A stretch of 33,806 bases of DNA from CAZUNB01 sp964622235 (GCA_964622235.1 CAZUNB010000008.1:1-33806); one strand, 5' to 3'; positions 14,490-23,633 are shown, counted from the first letter of the stretch. Notes: generated by a model not told the origin, from the sequence alone. Made by a program: numbers and translations.

Positions 14490-16987
14490 AGCTCGCCCCA
14501 ATTTTTACCAACTTTTGTATCAACCTTAAGAGGCACACCTATATCGTGGACTGACTCCATGGTCTCTTTTACAAGCTTAGCAACTGACTCGGCTTCGTCG
14601 GTTGGTGCTTCAATCAAAATACTGTCATGGACTTGAACTAATTGGAAAACACTTTTTGGTAGCATATTATCAAGCTGTACCATCGCCAATTTCATTAGAT
14701 CAGCCGCACTACCTTGAATTGGCATATTGACGGCCGCCCGATAAGCCGCCTCGCGAACAATAAAGTTACTCGACCTGACATCTGGAGTTGGTCGTCGTCT
14801 ACCAAAAATAGTTTCGACGAAACCTTCGTTTTTAGCTTTCTTTTTTGTGGTCTCAATGAATTCAGCCAACTTTGGTCGGACTGAAAAGTAAGCATCGATG
14901 AACTGCTTGGCATCACTGTAGCTCAAACCTGTTCCTTGTGACAGACCATGTACTCCTTGGCCATACATAACACCAAAGTTTACTGCTTTTGCTTGGTAGC
15001 GCTGCATATCAGTAACCTCATTTTCTTCTAAGCCAAAAATCTGCGCAGCAGTACGCTTATGGATATCTACATCATCCTTAAATGCTTTAACCATATCTGC
15101 TTCTCCACTCAGAACGGCAGCAATCCTTAATTCAAACTGACTATAGTCGGCATGTATAAAACTCATTTTTTTGCTTGGTATAAAAGCACCCCGAATCTTG
15201 CGGCCTAGTTCAGATCGTACAGGAATATTCTGTAAGTTTGGCTCACGGCTCGACAGTCGACCAGTACTAGCGACATCCATGTCGAATTGAGTATGAATTC
15301 GTCCATCGCCTTCAACCTGCTCTGGTAAGGTCCTAATATAGGTGCTGAGAAGTTTAGTAATTTCTCTGTAACGAATAATCTCATCGATTATCGGATGGAG
15401 CTGTTGTAGTTTCGATAATTCACTATGCGCAGTGCTGAAACCAGATTTTGTTTTTTTAATAAATTCAGTTGGTAGTCCAATATCATCATACAAAACAACT
15501 GCCAGTTGGCGTGGTGAACTAATATTAAACTCTTGATCAGCGAGACCATAAATCTTTTGTTCAATCATAGCGATTTCGTCTTCGACTTCACTAGAAAGCT
15601 CTGTCAATATCTCACTATTAACTGCAATTCCGCGTGCTTCCATCCGTGCCAGAATTGCACTAACAGGCCACTCAATTTCTTTTACTAGTTTGTCCATTTT
15701 CTGAATTCGCAACATTTCTTTTTGTGTTTCGTAGATTTGCCAAAGCTCAGTGATTGCTTGGTCTATAGTTTCGATTTCAGCATCTGCGTAATGCTCAAAT
15801 CCGTGGTCTTTATCCAGCGGATTAAGCAAAAATCCAGCCTGCTTAATATCATGTTCGATTGAAATATCCAGATTGCTTGCTAGCTGTTTAATTATATCTT
15901 TGGCATTGTAGGCGACCAATTTTTTACCTTTTGCAATGTCTTCTAGTTTTTCAAGTTCAAAATACGAACTAGGTTGATAGGATGCAAACCATCTATCTTT
16001 AAACTCATGCACAGCAATTATTTTTTCTGGACTTTTCGGTGAGGATACAAGTTTGGATAAAACTATTTTCTTCCTTCCACGAGTAGACTTACTGGCTGAC
16101 TTGCCCACACCAACTCCCCAATTCTCTGGAATCTCACGTAGCAAGCTTTTGAAAGCAAATTTCTCTAAGATGGCAATTACTTTTTCAGGCTCAACGTGGT
16201 TCAGCCGAGCCGTAGCGAAATCAACCTTTATTGGCGCATCAAGCTGTAATGTAACCAGTTTCTTCGACAGAAAAGCCATATCTCTATCATTAATCAACTT
16301 TATCTTAGTTGCTCCAGTAATCTGTTCGATATTTTCATAGATATCTTCGAGTGTCCTGAACTCATCTAACAGCTTCATAGCACCCTTTCGACCAACTCCT
16401 TTGACGCCAGGTATGTTGTCGCTACTGTCGCCCATAAGAGACTTAAGATCAATCATCTGCTCAGGTGTCACACCATATTCTTCAAATAATTTCGCTTCAT
16501 CCAACAACTCAACATTTGATAACCCGCGCTTAAGATTAGCAACCTGGGTGTGCTTGTTGATCAGTTGGAATGAATCTTGGTCAGAAGTTATCAAAATACT
16601 TTCAATTTTCTTCTGTTCATAGGCTTGCTTAGCAACAACACCAAGCAAATCATCAGCCTCATAATCATCAAGCTCAAATAGCGGCCAACCAAAAGCCTCG
16701 AGCAATTCCATAAGCAACGGAATTTGTGCACGCATATCATCTGGCATCGGCTTTCTACCTGCTTTGTATTCCGGATAAAGCTCAAGTCGCGAACGAATAT
16801 TTGTACCTTTCTTATCCCAAGCTACAATTGCGTAATCAGGCGAAAACCGCTTAAGACTTTCAAGAGCCATACTGGCAAAACCGTAGACACCACCAGTCGG
16901 TGTGCCATCTGATAATGCAAGATATGGCATAGCATAATAGCCACGATAAAAAACACTCTTTCCATCAATTGCGATTAACTTCGACAT
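14486..16987 (-). CDS. polA: DNA polymerase I
   Basis: Repair and Okazaki-fragment polymerase, 833 aa. The 5'-3' exonuclease domain (about 1-290) is intact: IDGKSVFYRGYYAM, YEADDLLG, TSDQDSFQL, MGDSSDNIPGVKGVG. The 3'-5' exonuclease region (about 315-430) has lost its DxE motif, so it is probably not proofreading. The polymerase domain shows motif A DYSQFELRIAA, motif B RYQAKAVNFGVMYG with the Arg, Lys, Phe and Tyr in place, and motif C QVHDS where most homologues have HDE (Ser789). AGGA lies 7 nt before the ATG. It follows the P-loop kinase by 22 nt and overlaps the peptidase E gene. Confidence 0.97.
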   Translation of the reverse strand: MSKLIAIDGKSVFYRGYYAMPYLALSDGTPTGGVYGFASMALESLKRFSPDYAIVAWDKKGTNIRSRLELYPEYKAGRKPMPDDMRAQIPLLMELLEAFGWPLFELDDYEADDLLGVVAKQAYEQKKIESILITSDQDSFQLINKHTQVANLKRGLSNVELLDEAKLFEEYGVTPEQMIDLKSLMGDSSDNIPGVKGVGRKGAMKLLDEFRTLEDIYENIEQITGATKIKLINDRDMAFLSKKLVTLQLDAPIKVDFATARLNHVEPEKVIAILEKFAFKSLLREIPENWGVGVGKSASKSTRGRKKIVLSKLVSSPKSPEKIIAVHEFKDRWFASYQPSSYFELEKLEDIAKGKKLVAYNAKDIIKQLASNLDISIEHDIKQAGFLLNPLDKDHGFEHYADAEIETIDQAITELWQIYETQKEMLRIQKMDKLVKEIEWPVSAILARMEARGIAVNSEILTELSSEVEDEIAMIEQKIYGLADQEFNISSPRQLAVVLYDDIGLPTEFIKKTKSGFSTAHSELSKLQQLHPIIDEIIRYREITKLLSTYIRTLPEQVEGDGRIHTQFDMDVASTGRLSSREPNLQNIPVRSELGRKIRGAFIPSKKMSFIHADYSQFELRIAAVLSGEADMVKAFKDDVDIHKRTAAQIFGLEENEVTDMQRYQAKAVNFGVMYGQGVHGLSQGTGLSYSDAKQFIDAYFSVRPKLAEFIETTKKKAKNEGFVETIFGRRRPTPDVRSSNFIVREAAYRAAVNMPIQGSAADLMKLAMVQLDNMLPKSVFQLVQVHDSILIEAPTDEAESVAKLVKETMESVHDIGVPLKVDTKVGKNWGEL

Positions 16988-17009
16988 ATTCAGTCCTAGT
17001 GTAACAGAT

Positions 17010-17603
17010 TTAGCTTAAGTAATTGTTTGGCAGCAATGATTTTAGTTTTCGCCAAAGATCATCAATCGTTCCGTCATTGACAATCTGTATATCGGCATTT
17101 TCTTTTATTGAATAAATATTTTGTTCATTTTTACCAGAGGTTACTTGTGATTCTTTTTTTTCATTACGTTCAAAAATATCCTTTGAGTAGCTCTCCAAAT
17201 CCCGCTTACGTGATTGAGCACGATCAAAGCGGAGCTCTAATGGTGCATCTACAAAGATAATAACTCCGCCCTTATTTTTAATGAAGTCTGCTTCAGCTTT
17301 GGCGCGAAGTCCGGAAACAACAATTCGTTTTTTATCTGTAGTTGCGGCTGAGTTAGCTTGCTCGAAAGCAATTTTAGTAAAATAGTCTGCACCATTCTTA
17401 TCTCTTATTTTGTTAGCAAAAGGTCGAAGCATTGTTCTATCGCTCTCTAATCCGGCAGTCTTGGCTGCAGCCCGGACCATATCACTACTAGAGACATGGG
17501 TATAGCCTGCTCGTTTGGCGAGTAATTCGGCGATTACATCTTTACCACTGGCAAAGCTACCGCTAATCCCAATTAAGAGTGCTCCATCTCGCTGATCACT
17601 CAT
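17010..17603 (-). CDS. P-loop nucleotide kinase, UPF0200/dephospho-CoA kinase-like
   Basis: 197 aa with the Walker A motif GSFASGKD at residues 15-22, so a soluble NMP- or CoA-type kinase. The order of segments (HVSSSDMVRAAAK, FANKIRDKNG, VVSGLRAKAEADFI, FVDAPLELRFDRA, then NADIQIVNDG) matches the UPF0200 group, related to dephospho-CoA kinase and adenylate kinase. Substrate is unknown. The ATG at 17603 directly follows the nadK stop with no gap, so coupling is likely. It sits in the dnaG-rpoD-nadK-polA operon. Confidence 0.75.
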   Translation of the reverse strand: MSDQRDGALLIGISGSFASGKDVIAELLAKRAGYTHVSSSDMVRAAAKTAGLESDRTMLRPFANKIRDKNGADYFTKIAFEQANSAATTDKKRIVVSGLRAKAEADFIKNKGGVIIFVDAPLELRFDRAQSRKRDLESYSKDIFERNEKKESQVTSGKNEQNIYSIKENADIQIVNDGTIDDLWRKLKSLLPNNYLS

Positions 17604-18428
17604 CTAGGTAATTTCAAACTTTTCTCTAATCTGATGAAAGAAATCAGCTTTACGAAAGCTAATGAATTTAGCCACGCATGGTGCTCGAGAAACTGTTATT
17701 TTGTCACCTGGTTGAAGGGAGAAAAGTTCAGCACCATCAGCGCTGACTACCACGTCAGCCGGCTCACCAGATATCATTTTTAACTGTTTATGAGCACGGA
17801 ACTGACCAACATCTACAACTACGTGTTGGTATTGATCAAGTACTAAGCTCGGTGTTGGGACTTTATGATCAAGCAGTTCAGTTACAATCATTCCTTTGGT
17901 TTCCGGCGTCATAATCGGACCATGGGCAGCTAGGTTGTAGGCAGTTGAACCAGTCGGCGTTGAGACCAACATGCCACTTCCACGAAATGTAACGTAATGA
18001 CTGTCATCAACTGAAACTTCAAGCGAGACGACACTAAGCGGACTGGTTACAACGATATCGTTGAGTGCGACGCTACTAAAAACCTCTTTTTGGTTGCGAA
18101 TGACTTTGGCTTCGACCATAAACCGCGGCGAAAGCATAAAATCCTGATTGGCAACCGCCGCGACAGCATTAATAAGCGATTCACCTCTATTAATGGCTGC
18201 TAGGAAACCAATAGTACCACGGTTAATTCCGCATAAAAGCGCTTCGGTTAAACTAAATAGTCGTGCCGCTTCCAGCATCGCACCATCACCACCAACGATG
18301 AAAATAATCTCTGCTTGTTCAAAATCTTCGACCTCAACAATTGAGTTTTTCGAAAATTCAGCCCGTAGCTCATCGAGTGTTGCGGCTATTTCATCAGTTT
18401 TCATTCGGTAGAATATAGCAGCGTTCAT
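17604..18428 (-). CDS. nadK: NAD kinase
   Basis: Phosphorylates NAD to NADP. GGDGAML (46-52) is the catalytic nucleotide motif, followed by GINRGTIGFLA, ALNDIVV and STPTGSTAYNLAAHGPIM; the 274 aa are normal length. The ATG at 18428 is preceded by AGGA at 10 nt, and the gene starts 12 nt after rpoD. In a cell with few other redox genes in view it would supply NADPH, which the ketol-acid reductoisomerase found elsewhere here would use; that link is inference. Confidence 0.95.
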   Translation of the reverse strand: MNAAIFYRMKTDEIAATLDELRAEFSKNSIVEVEDFEQAEIIFIVGGDGAMLEAARLFSLTEALLCGINRGTIGFLAAINRGESLINAVAAVANQDFMLSPRFMVEAKVIRNQKEVFSSVALNDIVVTSPLSVVSLEVSVDDSHYVTFRGSGMLVSTPTGSTAYNLAAHGPIMTPETKGMIVTELLDHKVPTPSLVLDQYQHVVVDVGQFRAHKQLKMISGEPADVVVSADGAELFSLQPGDKITVSRAPCVAKFISFRKADFFHQIREKFEIT

Positions 18429-18440
18429 GATTTCAATGTC

Positions 18441-19520
18441 CTATTGAATGTAGTCTTTAAATCGTTTGCTTTCTTTACTCTTGCGTAATTTCGCTAGAGC
18501 TTTCGCTTCGATTTGGCGGATTCTCTCTCTAGTAACGCCAAATTCACGACCCACCTCTTCGAGCGTATGCGTTTTGCCATCATCAAGACCAAAACGTAGT
18601 CGTAATATTTTTTGCTCACGGTCACTTAATGCATTTAAAACCATATTGACATGTTCGCGTAGTAACTGATTAGTTGCTGCTTCTTCAGGACTTTCAGTGT
18701 CTTCATCTTCAATAAAATCACCGAGAACTGAATCTTCTTCGTCGTCACGGACCGCAGCATCGAGGCTACTGATGTCCTGCTTGATTTTCATGATATGTTC
18801 GACCTTATCGATATCGAGTTCCATCTCTTTTGCAACTTCAGCATTGGTTGGCTCACGGTTAAGCTCCTGTGTCATACGACGATGAGTGCGGAGAAGCTTA
18901 TTTATAGTCTCAACCATGTGAACTGGAATTCGAATCGTTCGAGCTTGATCAGCAATTGCACGAGTTATTGCCTGACGAATCCACCAAGTAGCATATGTGG
19001 AGAACTTAAAGCCTTTGTTGGGGTCAAATTTTTCAACTGCTCGTAAAAGCCCAGTATTTCCTTCCTGGATCAAGTCAAGCAGATCAAGTCCACGACCTAC
19101 ATAGCGCTTGGCGATACTGACAACCAAACGCATATTGGCTTCAGCCATATAATCTTTAGCGCGCTTATCACCTGCCTGGACCTTACGAGCTAATGTGATT
19201 TCCTCTTCAGCATTAAGAAGGGGGATTTTACCAATTTCACGTAGATATAAGCGGACCGAGTCATCTGAAATATCGTCGAGGTAACGATCATCCGGTTTCG
19301 ATGTATCTTCATCGTCATCTTTGTCAGTTGAAAGAATTTTAATACCACCGTCGACCAAAGCTCCGTAGATCTCATCAAGGATATCGACATTATTTTCATT
19401 ATCAGGGATTTGATCAAAGATGTCCTTTTGATCAATTTCACCTTTTTTCTTAGCAGTTGCTAAAATCTTTTTCTTTATTTCTTCAAGGTCCTCTGGGGTT
19501 ACTTTTTTTTGACTAGTCAA
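18441..19520 (-). CDS. rpoD: Primary RNA polymerase sigma factor (sigma70)
   Basis: Promoter-recognition subunit of RNA polymerase. In order: an acidic region 1.1-like N-terminus (about 1-85), region 1.2 (SVRLYLREIGKIPLL), region 2 (RLVVSIAKRYVGRGLDLLDL, FDPNKGFKFSTYATWWIRQA), region 3 (RTHRRMTQELNREPT) and region 4 (SDREQKILRLRFGLDDG, GVTRERIRQIEAKAL). At 359 aa it lacks the large non-conserved insert of E. coli. The start is TTG at 19520, inside the dnaG end (8-nt overlap), with AAGGAG about 9 nt upstream. The dnaG-rpoD pair is the classic macromolecular-synthesis arrangement. Confidence 0.97.
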   Translation of the reverse strand: MTSQKKVTPEDLEEIKKKILATAKKKGEIDQKDIFDQIPDNENNVDILDEIYGALVDGGIKILSTDKDDDEDTSKPDDRYLDDISDDSVRLYLREIGKIPLLNAEEEITLARKVQAGDKRAKDYMAEANMRLVVSIAKRYVGRGLDLLDLIQEGNTGLLRAVEKFDPNKGFKFSTYATWWIRQAITRAIADQARTIRIPVHMVETINKLLRTHRRMTQELNREPTNAEVAKEMELDIDKVEHIMKIKQDISSLDAAVRDDEEDSVLGDFIEDEDTESPEEAATNQLLREHVNMVLNALSDREQKILRLRFGLDDGKTHTLEEVGREFGVTRERIRQIEAKALAKLRKSKESKRFKDYIQ

Positions 19521-21258
19521 AACTTGCTTCTCCTTCTATTGGCTCTATGCCTAGTACCGTTGCCTGGTACTTTTCTAGTAGCTTAGCGGCAGCGATATGA
19601 TCGCCGGCGGCTTCAGCTTGCTTTATTGCAGTTGTTAAATTATTTTGTTGTCTTTTTTTTGCGTTTTGTAAGACCCGTCTGAGCAAATTACTTGCTTCTT
19701 GTTCACGCTCGTAGACGGTCCATTCGCCAAAGAGTTCTTCGGCTCTAAACTTCACTATTTTCTCATAATTAGAGACCTCAGACAACCCCAAGTCTTGTTC
19801 GGTGTCAATGTTCTGCTTTAAATAGTGGTGTAAGCGCCGCCCTATCTCTGTCGGGAAAACTTCAGACTCTACATTAATCACCTCTTTGGCGCTTTCTGGA
19901 TAGGCACTAGCTATCCCAAGCAAAGTTTCTTCGAGTTGACGTATCTCGTCGATTGCAGCAACTTGATAAGCGGCCTTTTTATCAGTCTTCTTTAAGAGGT
20001 TGTCTCTGGTTTCAACCAACCGTTTAATCGAACTAATACTCACGTCTAGCCGTTCAGCAATAACCTTCTGGTAGTGTTCAAATGTCACAGGGTTGTTAAT
20101 TTGTCGTAAGAGTGGAATGATTTCACGATTAAATTTTCGCTTACCTTCAACGGTTTTTAGGTCAAACCTAGCTGCGTATAGTTCAATTAACCAATCCATA
20201 GCTGGCACACGATGCTCAATAGCACGAGACCAGCTACTCGGCTCGTTGGAAATCATACTGTCTGGATCAGCACCATCAGGCATTGCAATAACGCTGAGGT
20301 TGATATCGAGTTGTTGCGCTAGTGAGATTGCTCGTACTGAAGCAGCAATTCCTGCCGAATCACTGTCTAGTGCAAAAGCAATATTTTCAGTAATACGAGA
20401 AATCGCTCGTAACTGATCAATAGTGATTGCTGTTCCGGCAGTAGCAACAACGTTTTTAACACCTGCTTGATGGCTAGCAACTACATCCATATTACCTTCT
20501 GCCAAAATTGCCAAATCAGCTTTACGAATCTCAGCTTGAGCCAAATGCCAGCCAAAAACATGACGACTTTTATCGTATGCCAAGGTTTTAGAAGTGTTGA
20601 GATATTTAGGCTGTGAATCATCCAGAACTCTTCCAGTGAAACCGATTAGTTGACCCTGGGGATTATGAAGTCCAATTACGATCCTGCCACGAAAAACATC
20701 AAATGTTCGACCATTCTTCTGCTTGACCAAGCCCGCCAATACTGCGTCATTAAGGCTAATATTCTTCTTTTGTAACGCCTGCCACAACTGATCATAGCCG
20801 TCAGGGGCGTAACCTATATCAAAATCTTTGATAGTTGAAGCGTGCAACCGACGCCTATCCCTTAGGTAGCCCATCGCGACTGGTGTCCGGAGCAGTGTCG
20901 CCTGATAGAAATTAGCCGCTAACTGGTGCAAAGCTATGATTGTTTTTTTTCGTTCAGTAGTTTTACCATCACGGCCGTATTGTTCAAGTTCAACACCGGC
21001 CTTTCGTGCTAATTTATCAAGAGCTTGAGGAAAATCTAAGCCATCCATTTTCATCACGAAATCAAACATGTCACCACCCTCACCGCAGCCAAAACAATGA
21101 TAAATGCCACGATCACGAGCTACATTAAAACTGGGTGACTTTTCATCATGAAATGGGCATAGCCCTTTTAAACTTGAGCCTGCGCGACGGAGTTCCAAAT
21201 AATCACCAACCACATCTTCGATTGCCAGACGCTCTTTAACTGCCGCTACTCCATCCAT
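19513..21258 (-). CDS. dnaG: DNA primase
   Basis: Synthesises RNA primers at the replication fork. The CHC2 zinc finger (CPFHDEKSPSF with YHCFGCG) is followed by the DnaG core and the TOPRIM fold (AILAEGNMDVVAS, ALDSDSAG). I chose the ATG at 21258 (581 aa, MDGVAAVKERLAIEDVVGDYL), which matches where primases begin. The frame is open to another ATG at 21360, but those 34 residues are unlike primase. A TATGAT ends 6 nt before the chosen ATG, a leaderless-type arrangement; AAGGG lies 12 nt upstream. It heads the dnaG-rpoD-nadK-kinase-polA run. Confidence 0.94.
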   Translation of the reverse strand: MDGVAAVKERLAIEDVVGDYLELRRAGSSLKGLCPFHDEKSPSFNVARDRGIYHCFGCGEGGDMFDFVMKMDGLDFPQALDKLARKAGVELEQYGRDGKTTERKKTIIALHQLAANFYQATLLRTPVAMGYLRDRRRLHASTIKDFDIGYAPDGYDQLWQALQKKNISLNDAVLAGLVKQKNGRTFDVFRGRIVIGLHNPQGQLIGFTGRVLDDSQPKYLNTSKTLAYDKSRHVFGWHLAQAEIRKADLAILAEGNMDVVASHQAGVKNVVATAGTAITIDQLRAISRITENIAFALDSDSAGIAASVRAISLAQQLDINLSVIAMPDGADPDSMISNEPSSWSRAIEHRVPAMDWLIELYAARFDLKTVEGKRKFNREIIPLLRQINNPVTFEHYQKVIAERLDVSISSIKRLVETRDNLLKKTDKKAAYQVAAIDEIRQLEETLLGIASAYPESAKEVINVESEVFPTEIGRRLHHYLKQNIDTEQDLGLSEVSNYEKIVKFRAEELFGEWTVYEREQEASNLLRRVLQNAKKRQQNNLTTAIKQAEAAGDHIAAAKLLEKYQATVLGIEPIEGEASFD

Positions 21259-21264
21259 ATCACT

Positions 21265-21282
21265 ATCATACCCTTGATTATA
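21265..21282 (-). promoter_or_regulatory. -10 elements immediately before dnaG
   Basis: TATAAT (21277-21282) and TATGAT (21265-21270) lie 18 and 6 nt before the chosen dnaG ATG. No good -35 is seen for either. Another TATAAT (21398-21403) further up could serve a longer transcript. Confidence 0.35.
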
Positions 21283-21427
21283 GCCACCCCAAAACATAAC
21301 GCATTTTTTATAGTGATAAGGGAGTTTTTGAAATTTTAATTTTCGACTAAAGTAACTCATTTATTGAGCAAAACTAAAGAACCAAAAAGTAAAAAATTAT
21401 AGTGTACTAAAAAAACTGTACCATACA

Positions 21428-21453
21428 TTTAGTTAACAATAGATTCAACTAAA
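21428..21453. repeat. Inverted repeat in the dnaG/small-gene divergent region
   Basis: TTTAGTT (21428-21434) and AACTAAA (21447-21453) form a perfect 7-bp inverted repeat with a 12-nt centre, midway between the minus-strand dnaG and the plus-strand gene at 21500. It could be an operator; this is inference. Confidence 0.3.
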
Positions 21454-21499
21454 CTGGTAGAGTCTAGTCAATTTAAGATGTATATGCTTAAATAACAGT

Positions 21500-22090
21500 A
21501 TGGGACCAAATCAACAATACCCGAGCTACACTCCTCCACCTAACTACAGTGGGGGGAAGAAAGGTGTGACTATTGATAAGCAGATGCTCCTCTATATTGG
21601 CCTCGGTATTGCTTTAGTTCTAGGTGTTATTATGATGTTTGCAAGCCTTGGCGAGAAAGCCCCTGCAACTGCCGCAATCGATACCACTATAGCGAAAGAA
21701 GAAGAATTACTTCGAATTAATGACATTGCTAAGAATAATGTTGGTACTGAATATGAGACGGCTATCATACATGCAAATAGCGTGACCATGACACAAACCA
21801 GCATTCGTCAACTCTATACCTACCGCTCAGAGGTAACTAAGCTACCAAAACTCGATGAAACGATTGTAGCTCAGAACACCAACAATGATCTCGATACAGA
21901 TTTTGAAAAAGCTATCTCGGTTAATCGTTTTAAACAAATCTACAAAGCAACAATGGAGAAACAGCTAAACGGCAACCTAGCTAATCACAAAGACCTTATA
22001 GTAACGACAAGTAATAAAAAACTTAAAACTATTTTAGCCCAGACGATAGCTAATGAAGAAGATTTGCTAGCACAAGTTCAAAAACTTTAG
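21500..22090 (+). CDS. Single-pass membrane protein, unknown function
   Basis: No family recognised. 196 aa: a Pro/Tyr/Gln-rich cytoplasmic stretch (1-20), one membrane helix at about 29-49 (MLLYIGLGIALVLGVIMMFA), then an outside domain that appears all-helical (EEELLRINDIAKN, FEKAISVNRFKQIYK, LAQTIANEEDLLAQVQKL). No cysteines. There is no clear Shine-Dalgarno before the ATG at 21500. It is divergent from dnaG and convergent with the next gene after 25 nt. Confidence 0.75.
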   Translation: MGPNQQYPSYTPPPNYSGGKKGVTIDKQMLLYIGLGIALVLGVIMMFASLGEKAPATAAIDTTIAKEEELLRINDIAKNNVGTEYETAIIHANSVTMTQTSIRQLYTYRSEVTKLPKLDETIVAQNTNNDLDTDFEKAISVNRFKQIYKATMEKQLNGNLANHKDLIVTTSNKKLKTILAQTIANEEDLLAQVQKL

Positions 22091-22115
22091 ATATTCCTTA
22101 TAATTTAATTGAATC

Positions 22116-22421
22116 CTATTCAATATCTGTGTTTCCAAGCTGATTTGCTTGAAAAACTAATCCATTCACAACCGCCTCGTCAATCTGACCACTCAAAACT
22201 AATCGTAGCCAAGCCCGTTTACCGGCTTTGGATGTTATCGAAGCGGATTCAAAATTATCTGCATAGTACTTGGCTAAAACTAAATCGATTCGCAGTTCAA
22301 TGGTTGGAACTTTACGTTCAAAAACCTTTGCAAATACGCCGGTGTCATTATAAATTTCAGCAAATCTAGCTTGTTTTTTAACTACATAGGTCAAGAAATA
22401 TTTTTTTATTGTTGTATCCAT
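22116..22421 (-). CDS. Small hypothetical protein, 101 aa
   Basis: No family recognised. From the ATG at 22421 it reads MDTTIKKYFLTYVVKKQARF and ends GNTDIE; soluble, mixed-charge, no motif. An in-frame TTG at 22439 lies further up, but a TATACT -10-like box ends 9 nt before the ATG and covers that region, so the ATG is preferred. The opposite strand is also open here, but its translation looks like a shadow. Downstream it is convergent with the 196-aa anchored protein. Confidence 0.55.
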   Translation of the reverse strand: MDTTIKKYFLTYVVKKQARFAEIYNDTGVFAKVFERKVPTIELRIDLVLAKYYADNFESASITSKAGKRAWLRLVLSGQIDEAVVNGLVFQANQLGNTDIE

Positions 22422-22552
22422 ATTGATATTAGTATACAAGATTCTTACTCTTGATGGTGTGAAATGGAAACTTTATAAAGGTAATAAGTTAATAGTTATT
22501 ACTGAAAAGTATTCATTAGGAGACTATGGCTATCAGTTTTTAGTATCAGTGA

Positions 22553-22626
22553 CTGTATGCATTATTTGTAATTTTAAAAAGATAATTTTAACATTTAAAT
22601 TATACTTTTATAAATAATGTATACAG
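22553..22626. repeat. Long imperfect inverted repeat after orn
   Basis: CTGTATGCATTATTT (22553-22567) pairs with AAATAATGTATACAG (22612-22626) at 14 of 15 positions. Four more bases inside the stem also pair, counting one G-U. The roughly 36-nt centre is very AT-rich. It begins 2 nt after the orn stop, in a 206-nt stretch without a recognised gene. It may be an RNA 3'-end stem or a remnant element. Confidence 0.45.
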
Positions 22627-22627
22627 C

Positions 22628-23179
22628 CTAAACAGAGATAAATCGTAGATAATACTGTAGTTCCTGGATGGAACCGCGGATGTCATCGAGTGCTCTATGA
22701 CTACTTTGTTTTTCATAATTCAGATCGAACTTATTTTCAAAAATAACTTTATAACTACTAACATCAAGCATACGATAATGTAATAACGAGTCGATATTTT
22801 TCCAGTATTGTCGTATGAAACGGCGATCTTGATGGATTGAATTACCAGCTAGAATAATAGGTTGTTCTGGAGAATACTCACGGATAATTTTAATAATACA
22901 TTTCTGAATTTTTTCCTCATCTTCGCCTTGATTATTATTCAGTTTTTGCAACAATCCACTTTTAGTATGCATTGACGTAACAAACTGGTTCATCTTTGAT
23001 AAGCAGGCTTCATCTTGCTGAATAATATATTCGAAGCTTTTCACTTCGTTAAACTCCCAATCAGTAACGATACCAGCAACTTCAATAATTTTATCTTGCT
23101 CAGGGTCTAGCCCCGTCATTTCGAGATCCACCCACAGAAGTAAAGGTCTGGATGATTTAGACGATTTACTTTTTAACAT
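22628..23179 (-). CDS. orn: Oligoribonuclease
   Basis: DEDDh 3'-5' exoribonuclease that removes 2-5 nt RNA fragments left by other RNases and degrades pGpG. VDLEMTGLD (Asp18, Glu20), GNSIHQDRRFI, YRMLDVSS and HRALDDI carry all the catalytic residues; the 183 aa are normal. The ATG at 23179 lies inside the end of the upstream gene (14-nt overlap) with only a weak GGG upstream. Its presence could explain why the NrnA-like DHH protein near truB can be degenerate. Last gene of the purF run. Confidence 0.95.
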   Translation of the reverse strand: MLKSKSSKSSRPLLLWVDLEMTGLDPEQDKIIEVAGIVTDWEFNEVKSFEYIIQQDEACLSKMNQFVTSMHTKSGLLQKLNNNQGEDEEKIQKCIIKIIREYSPEQPIILAGNSIHQDRRFIRQYWKNIDSLLHYRMLDVSSYKVIFENKFDLNYEKQSSHRALDDIRGSIQELQYYLRFISV

Positions 23180-23612
23180 AGCCCGTCAAATGTTGTGATG
23201 GGTTTTCACCGGACCCATATGTTGCAAAATTTTTGTGGTGTGCTGGTACATTGAATTTTTCATTAGAAACATCATGCTTTATCGCACACCAAAACTGCTC
23301 GGTCTGAGCTATTATTTCAGTAGAATAGCCCATTAAACCATTGGCGTAACCACAATAAAGACAATTAAACTTTTGAACTAGGTTTAAATATCCAAGTTTA
23401 ACTCTATCAATTTTTATATACTCCTTACGATTTACAAGGGGTATACCGTAAAGGGGAAAGCAAATTCTGTGATAAATTTCAACTCCGATATCAAAAATAA
23501 CTAACACTATTCCCATACCATAGATAAAAGGTATCGAGATTGTATGTCGTATGAAACGGACACTACTTTGTCTTTTTTCAATGGCACCAAAAATATTTTC
23601 AGCTAATTTCAT
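23166..23612 (-). CDS. Conserved membrane-associated protein with CxxC and WCxIKH motifs
   Basis: Function unknown. 148 aa with one hydrophobic segment at about 26-50, then a segment with Cys84 and Cys87 (NCLYCGYANG) and Cys109 (TEQFWCAIKH). I recall the same pattern, YCGYANG followed by TEQYWCxIKH, in uncharacterised proteins of other bacteria, so it looks like a true conserved family, perhaps metal- or Fe-S-binding; that is inference. No Shine-Dalgarno; a TAATAT box (23619-23624) with TTGTCG 17 nt further up ends 6 nt before the ATG. It overlaps orn by 14 nt. Confidence 0.75.
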   Translation of the reverse strand: MKLAENIFGAIEKRQSSVRFIRHTISIPFIYGMGIVLVIFDIGVEIYHRICFPLYGIPLVNRKEYIKIDRVKLGYLNLVQKFNCLYCGYANGLMGYSTEIIAQTEQFWCAIKHDVSNEKFNVPAHHKNFATYGSGENPSQHLTGYVKK

Positions 23613-23633
23613 TTATTAATATTACCAGTGTTG

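Noticed and set aside
22109..22369. Plus-strand 86-codon frame opposite the 101-aa gene
   Set aside because: The minus-strand product has more natural composition and a better start context; both cannot easily be real.
22423..22617. AT-rich plus-strand frame of 64 codons
   Set aside because: Composition follows the low GC of the region, there is no ribosome site and it crosses the inverted repeat.
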